From Thiotrichaceae bacterium (GTDB taxonomy: Bacteria; Pseudomonadota; Gammaproteobacteria; Thiotrichales; Thiotrichaceae): a stretch of DNA of 11,734 bases. The stretch lies in contig JALVFC010000198.1 in assembly GCA_027030285.1 (NCBI GenBank), forward strand, positions 1 to 11,734, written 5' to 3'. Under the pieces are notes generated by a model. The model was not told the DNA's origin and ran no database searches. It saw nothing but the letters and a program-made list of their open reading frames with translations. Both the position numbers and the translations under genes were made by a program. The stretch's first letter is position 1. Every line of letters begins with the position of its first letter. Below are positions 9,145 to 11,734 of the stretch, one piece after another.

Positions 9145-9151
9145 CTTCCTT
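9145..9151 (-). promoter_or_regulatory. Ribosome binding site that fixes the tamA GTG start
   Basis: Read on the - strand, AAGGAAG lies 9 bases before the GTG at 9135 and inside the short dacB-tamA gap. It is the best purine-rich SD near the beginning of tamA and is immediately followed by a coding start that gives a normal signal peptide, so it decides against the far upstream ATG. Confidence 0.6.
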
Positions 9152-9175
9152 CTTAGCTTGCTGGCGCAAATTAAC

Positions 9176-10648
9176 TTATTGCTCAAACACCCAGCGTAAC
9201 ACTGCATTCTGTAACCGGGTACCACGCCCACCTGATACTTTTGGACCATTTTGGTGCATAACAACCACCAGCCATTTCCCTTTTCGGCTTAACATATAAC
9301 CAGCAATTGACTTGGCATTTTTCAAGGTCCCCGTTTTCATATGGGTACGTCCCTGCATAGCATCATCACGGAAACGGTTAACCAAGGTACCATCCAGTCC
9401 AGACAATGATAGCGATGACATAAATTCCGGCATAAACTCATCGCGCCAGGCGTGCTCCAATAACTGTGCATGCTGGCTCGCATTAATCCTTGCAATACGC
9501 GACAAACCTGAGCCGTTATCAATAATAACACCATTACTATCAATGCCATTCTCTGCAAGTGTTTGCATAATCGCTTTACGTCCTTTTTCAAGTGTAGCGG
9601 GTTTGCCGTACTTTTTTGCTCCCAAGGTCAGCATCAGCTCCCGTGTCATCACATTATTACTCCACTTATTAATGACACGAATTTGATCTCCCAGACTTGC
9701 AGAAAAATAGGTGTGAAGTTTACGATCACCTGGTTGCACTATTCCCCGCCTGAAACCACCTTGCAACTTTCCTCCCATACCTGTCCAGAAATCACGGAAA
9801 CCATTAAATGCATGGTGCGCCGGATCTGACAACGCACGCAGAATATATTGCTGCCCACATTTTTCTGAATAACTACCGCTAATTATGATTGTTTTACCTT
9901 TCTTCGAAAAAGAAGGCAGGTAATGGGAGCGGCGACATCGCCCACTAGTGTACTTGACCTTATTGACGTAGTTAAACTCCGTTACCATCGGGTATGGCAC
10001 TATATCGATCTTTTTATTTAATTTATCCGGTCTGAAAAAAAAACGGCTAGCTTGAAAGTTATACATCAGAGCCGAAGGAATTGCGTTATAGGTTCTGTAA
10101 GGACGATGGTCGAAAGCCCCACTATCCATAGGCGGAAGGTCGAAGTAACTATTATCAATAATGACATCTCCCTGGATCACTTTTAGCCCCCTATCCTGAA
10201 TTCCTTGGATAAACTTCCAGTAATTTTGGTGCACTAGAAAAGGATCTCCATAGCCTTTTAATATTAAATCGCCTTGCAGAACGCCATTTTCCAGCTTGCC
10301 ACGAATCCAAGCTTCTGTTTTCCAGTGATAATTGGGTTTTAGTACTTTAAGTGCCGAGTAGGTCGTCAGCAACTTCATAGTGGATGCAGGGTTTCGCATT
10401 TTTTTTATATTCAGAGCAATTAGCGGCTTGCTGGCGTTTAAATCCTTGACGTAAATACTGAGGTCTTTCTCAGGAATACCCTGTTTTTTTATTAGTTTTT
10501 TTATACTCTTTGGCAACACTTGGGTAACCAGCCTGGAGGACATAGCACTCTTCTTTACTTGTTGCGCTGCATAATTACTAGCGCAGAAGCTTGTCATTAA
10601 AACCACGCTTAGCAGTATATTTACTTTTCGTCTTGTTGTTTTTTTCAC
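9176..10648 (-). CDS. dacB: D-alanyl-D-alanine carboxypeptidase/endopeptidase PBP4 (DacB, peptidase S13)
   Basis: From the GTG at 10648 the protein is 490 aa (E. coli PBP4 477). A signal peptide (MKKTTRRKV basic region, hydrophobic core, predicted cut near SNYA-AQQ) sends it to the periplasm. The three penicillin-binding motifs are in order: S-T-M-K with catalytic Ser89 and Lys92, S-N-N at 330-332, and K-T-G at 438-440 (HMKTGTLKNAKSIAGY). The long gap between the first two motifs holds the extra domains typical of class C PBP4 enzymes. Reaction: removal of the terminal D-Ala and cleavage of D-Ala-mDAP cross-links in peptidoglycan. Start choice: the frame is open to another GTG at 10675, 4 bases after trmO, but that one has no SD and adds MAHEQTGAK before the basic region; the GTG at 10648 has AGGGG 5 bases upstream. 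It is probably co-transcribed with trmO (31-base gap) and tamAB. Confidence 0.93.
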   Translation of the reverse strand: MKKTTRRKVNILLSVVLMTSFCASNYAAQQVKKSAMSSRLVTQVLPKSIKKLIKKQGIPEKDLSIYVKDLNASKPLIALNIKKMRNPASTMKLLTTYSALKVLKPNYHWKTEAWIRGKLENGVLQGDLILKGYGDPFLVHQNYWKFIQGIQDRGLKVIQGDVIIDNSYFDLPPMDSGAFDHRPYRTYNAIPSALMYNFQASRFFFRPDKLNKKIDIVPYPMVTEFNYVNKVKYTSGRCRRSHYLPSFSKKGKTIIISGSYSEKCGQQYILRALSDPAHHAFNGFRDFWTGMGGKLQGGFRRGIVQPGDRKLHTYFSASLGDQIRVINKWSNNVMTRELMLTLGAKKYGKPATLEKGRKAIMQTLAENGIDSNGVIIDNGSGLSRIARINASQHAQLLEHAWRDEFMPEFMSSLSLSGLDGTLVNRFRDDAMQGRTHMKTGTLKNAKSIAGYMLSRKGKWLVVVMHQNGPKVSGGRGTRLQNAVLRWVFEQ

Positions 10649-10653
10649 TTTTG

Positions 10654-10658
10654 CCCCT
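10654..10658 (-). promoter_or_regulatory. Ribosome binding site that favours the inner dacB GTG start
   Basis: On the - strand AGGGG is followed by CAAAA and then GTG at 10648. The alternative GTG at 10675 has only TTAGAATC upstream. This supports the shorter DacB with a classical signal peptide. Confidence 0.5.
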
Positions 10659-10679
10659 GTTTGTTCGTGCGCCACGATT

Positions 10680-11405
10680 CTAACAAAGTGATATTACTTT
10701 AACCAGCTCCTTGTTTTCTCTAATTTTTTCTTCGCCTGATAATAGGTAGCACCAGCGCACGTTCATGTCATAAAGTCTCATCCCATATTCACGCTTCTGA
10801 TACCTCCCTGCATGAAAAGCTGGACGCGGGTCTTGCTGCAAGATCTGCTGGATAAGCGCCATCACGTCAACACCTAACTCCTGTTGCTTCTCCAGGCATT
10901 GCTGTTTTGCCAGGGCAGAAAATATAACTTCATATTGTATTGCTGGTTTTTTATCAGCATACCCCCCCACCGCACCTGGCAAGCAATCGGCATAAGGAAG
11001 GTATGGTTTAATATCATACACAGGCGTTGCGTCCAGCATGTCAACCCCGGAAAGTTGCAGGGCAACTTTATCCCCCCGTGTGCTAATAGAATCTAGTTTG
11101 CATACTGACAAACCCAGCCCATTTGGTCGATACATGGAACGTGATGCAAACACTCCAACCCGCTTGTTGCCACCCAGCCTTGGTGGTCTGACTGATGCCT
11201 TCCAGCCTTGCTCCAGCGTGGCATGAAATCCAAATATCAACCAGATATGTGAGAACTCTGCCAACCCATCAAGCATTTCCTGCTGCTGATAACCTTCCGC
11301 CATTATAAGGCTTGCTTTACCAAGGGGCACCAGGGCAGGCTGTCGCGGAATACCAAACTTCTCTTTATAACAGGATGAAATCACCCCTATTGGTTCAATT
11401 TCCAT
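10680..11405 (-). CDS. trmO: tRNA (N6-threonylcarbamoyladenosine37-N6)-methyltransferase TrmO (YaeB/TsaA family)
   Basis: This 241-aa cytoplasmic protein matches E. coli TrmO (235 aa) in length and motifs. It opens with EPIGVISSCYKEKFGIPRQP (residues 4-22). The SAM-binding beta-barrel core follows, with FSHIWLIFGFH, then RPPRLGGNKRVGVFASRS and YRPNGLGLS (73-100), and DMLDATPVYDIKPYLPYAD (122-140). The small C-terminal domain contains DPRPAFH and the basic YQKREYGMRLYDMNVRW. Reaction known for the family: SAM-dependent N6-methylation of t6A at position 37 of certain threonine tRNAs, giving m6t6A and slightly better decoding and attenuation. The ATG at 11405 has only a poor SD (AAAAGAT region), but the residues right after it match the family N-terminus. 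It is the first gene of the leftward cluster and is divergent from apaG. Confidence 0.95.
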   Translation of the reverse strand: MEIEPIGVISSCYKEKFGIPRQPALVPLGKASLIMAEGYQQQEMLDGLAEFSHIWLIFGFHATLEQGWKASVRPPRLGGNKRVGVFASRSMYRPNGLGLSVCKLDSISTRGDKVALQLSGVDMLDATPVYDIKPYLPYADCLPGAVGGYADKKPAIQYEVIFSALAKQQCLEKQQELGVDVMALIQQILQQDPRPAFHAGRYQKREYGMRLYDMNVRWCYLLSGEEKIRENKELVKVISLC

Positions 11406-11534
11406 ATCTTTTAGTCTGAATCCTCAGTGGAACTGGCTCATAGTGTCATATTGTGTCAGTTTGCTTGACAGAAAAGGACGGAATCCATGTTAAATAGTTG
11501 GGGAAACACTGATCACAAGGTATATAATCACTCT
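11406..11534. promoter_or_regulatory. Divergent trmO/apaG promoter region with operator-like repeats
   Basis: No gene fits here apart from a possible short N-terminal extension of apaG. Two direct GTGTCA copies start exactly 10 bases apart (11443-11448 and 11453-11458). The second faces TGACA at 11466-11470, giving the inverted repeat TGTCA-N7-TGACA. The right arm is part of a perfect -35 hexamer, TTGACA (11465-11470), on the + strand; the matching -10 near 11488-11493 (TGTTAA) is poor. A perfect TATAAT occurs at 11523-11528 without a good -35. I see no convincing -35/-10 pair for trmO on the - strand. Regulation is therefore suggested but not shown. Confidence 0.4.
11474..11478 (+). promoter_or_regulatory. 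Possible Shine-Dalgarno for an alternative upstream apaG start
   Basis: AAGGA is followed after 8 bases by ATG at 11487, which is in frame with apaG and open for 16 codons. This is the best SD-ATG pair in the gap, but it conflicts with a TTGACA-based promoter, whose transcript would begin near 11500, and with homology that starts at 11535. Confidence 0.3.
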
Positions 11535-11734
11535 ATGAAAAAGTACCACATAGAAACCCAGGTAGAAACCAGTTATATAGCGGAAGAATCCTCACCCGAG
11601 CAAGGGCGATATGTTTTTTCCTACACAATTACTATTTCAAATATGGGTAATGAAGCTGCTAGGCTTATTTCACGTCACTGGGTTATTACTGATGCAGATG
11701 GACGTATACAGGAAGTTCGAGGAAAGGGGGTTAT
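11535..11734 (+). CDS. apaG: ApaG (DUF525) N-terminal part, cut by window end
   Basis: Translation from the ATG at 11535 gives 66 complete codons in frame to the window edge. The protein starts MKKYHIETQVETSYIAEESS, followed by P, E, Q, G and then RYVFSYTITISNMG, and runs through RHWVITDADGRIQEVRGKGV. This closely matches the start of E. coli ApaG (RYVFAYTVTI, then YWLIT and EVQGEGV), so about half of a protein of roughly 125 aa is visible. The family has a single fibronectin-III-like beta-sandwich; its name comes from proximity to apaH, and it has been tied to Co2+/Mg2+ resistance, but no reaction is established. Start choice: homology favours 11535, whose nearest SD (AAGG at 11517-11520) is too far away. 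An in-frame ATG at 11487 with AAGGA 8 bases upstream would add 16 residues with no counterpart in E. coli ApaG. Its neighbour is a divergent trmO rather than the usual ksgA-apaH. Confidence 0.88.
   Translation, partial: MKKYHIETQVETSYIAEESSPEQGRYVFSYTITISNMGNEAARLISRHWVITDADGRIQEVRGKGV

Noticed and set aside
9136..9264. Long form of TamA starting at ATG 9264
   Set aside because: It overlaps the end of dacB by 89 bases, lacks an SD of its own, and buries the signal peptide behind 43 residues unlike any TamA start.
9312..9829. Overlapping + strand ORFs and an extra - strand frame inside dacB
   Set aside because: They sit over the SNN and KTG motif region of dacB; composition and lack of any motif mark them as shadows.
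1..11734. CRISPR array, transposon, prophage or defence system
   Set aside because: No regularly spaced repeats, transposase or integrase motifs, or terminal repeats are visible; all coding space is taken by envelope and housekeeping genes.

Overview
This 11.7 kb window looks like ordinary chromosomal DNA of a gammaproteobacterium of moderate GC. That placement is an inference from the close match of TamA, TamB, PBP4, TrmO and ApaG to the Enterobacteria/Pseudomonas-type versions and from general coding style; the sequence contains no rRNA or other taxonomic marker. Coding density is high, no intergenic gap exceeds 130 bases, and I see no mobile element, CRISPR array, tRNA or rRNA.

Left part (1-3757, + strand): two consecutive genes for Wzc/ExoP/EpsB-type polysaccharide co-polymerase tyrosine autokinases. 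The first is cut by the window's left edge and shows only its second coiled coil, second membrane segment and kinase domain. The second is complete (768 aa). They are paralogs with about two thirds identical residues in the best part of the kinase domain, so this is the edge of an exopolysaccharide/capsule locus with a duplicated chain-length and export kinase. A perfect 12-bp inverted repeat at 3793-3827 lies between the end of these genes and the converging operon.

Middle and right (3860-11405, - strand): a tightly packed likely operon read leftwards, trmO - dacB - tamA - tamB. TrmO methylates t6A37 in tRNA; DacB (PBP4) is a periplasmic D-Ala-D-Ala carboxypeptidase/endopeptidase; TamA (outer-membrane Omp85 barrel) and TamB (inner-membrane-anchored AsmA-like bridge) together span the envelope. 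tamA and tamB overlap by an ATGA. dacB and tamA both appear to start at GTG codons with good Shine-Dalgarno sequences, which trims the longest possible ORFs by 9 and 43 codons.

Right edge (11406-11734): a 129-base divergent promoter region with operator-like GTGTCA repeats and a TTGACA, followed by the start of apaG on the + strand, cut by the window end.

I found no undescribed system. The points worth a second look are the tandem kinase duplication, the trmO-dacB-tamAB gene order, and the start/promoter architecture in front of apaG.
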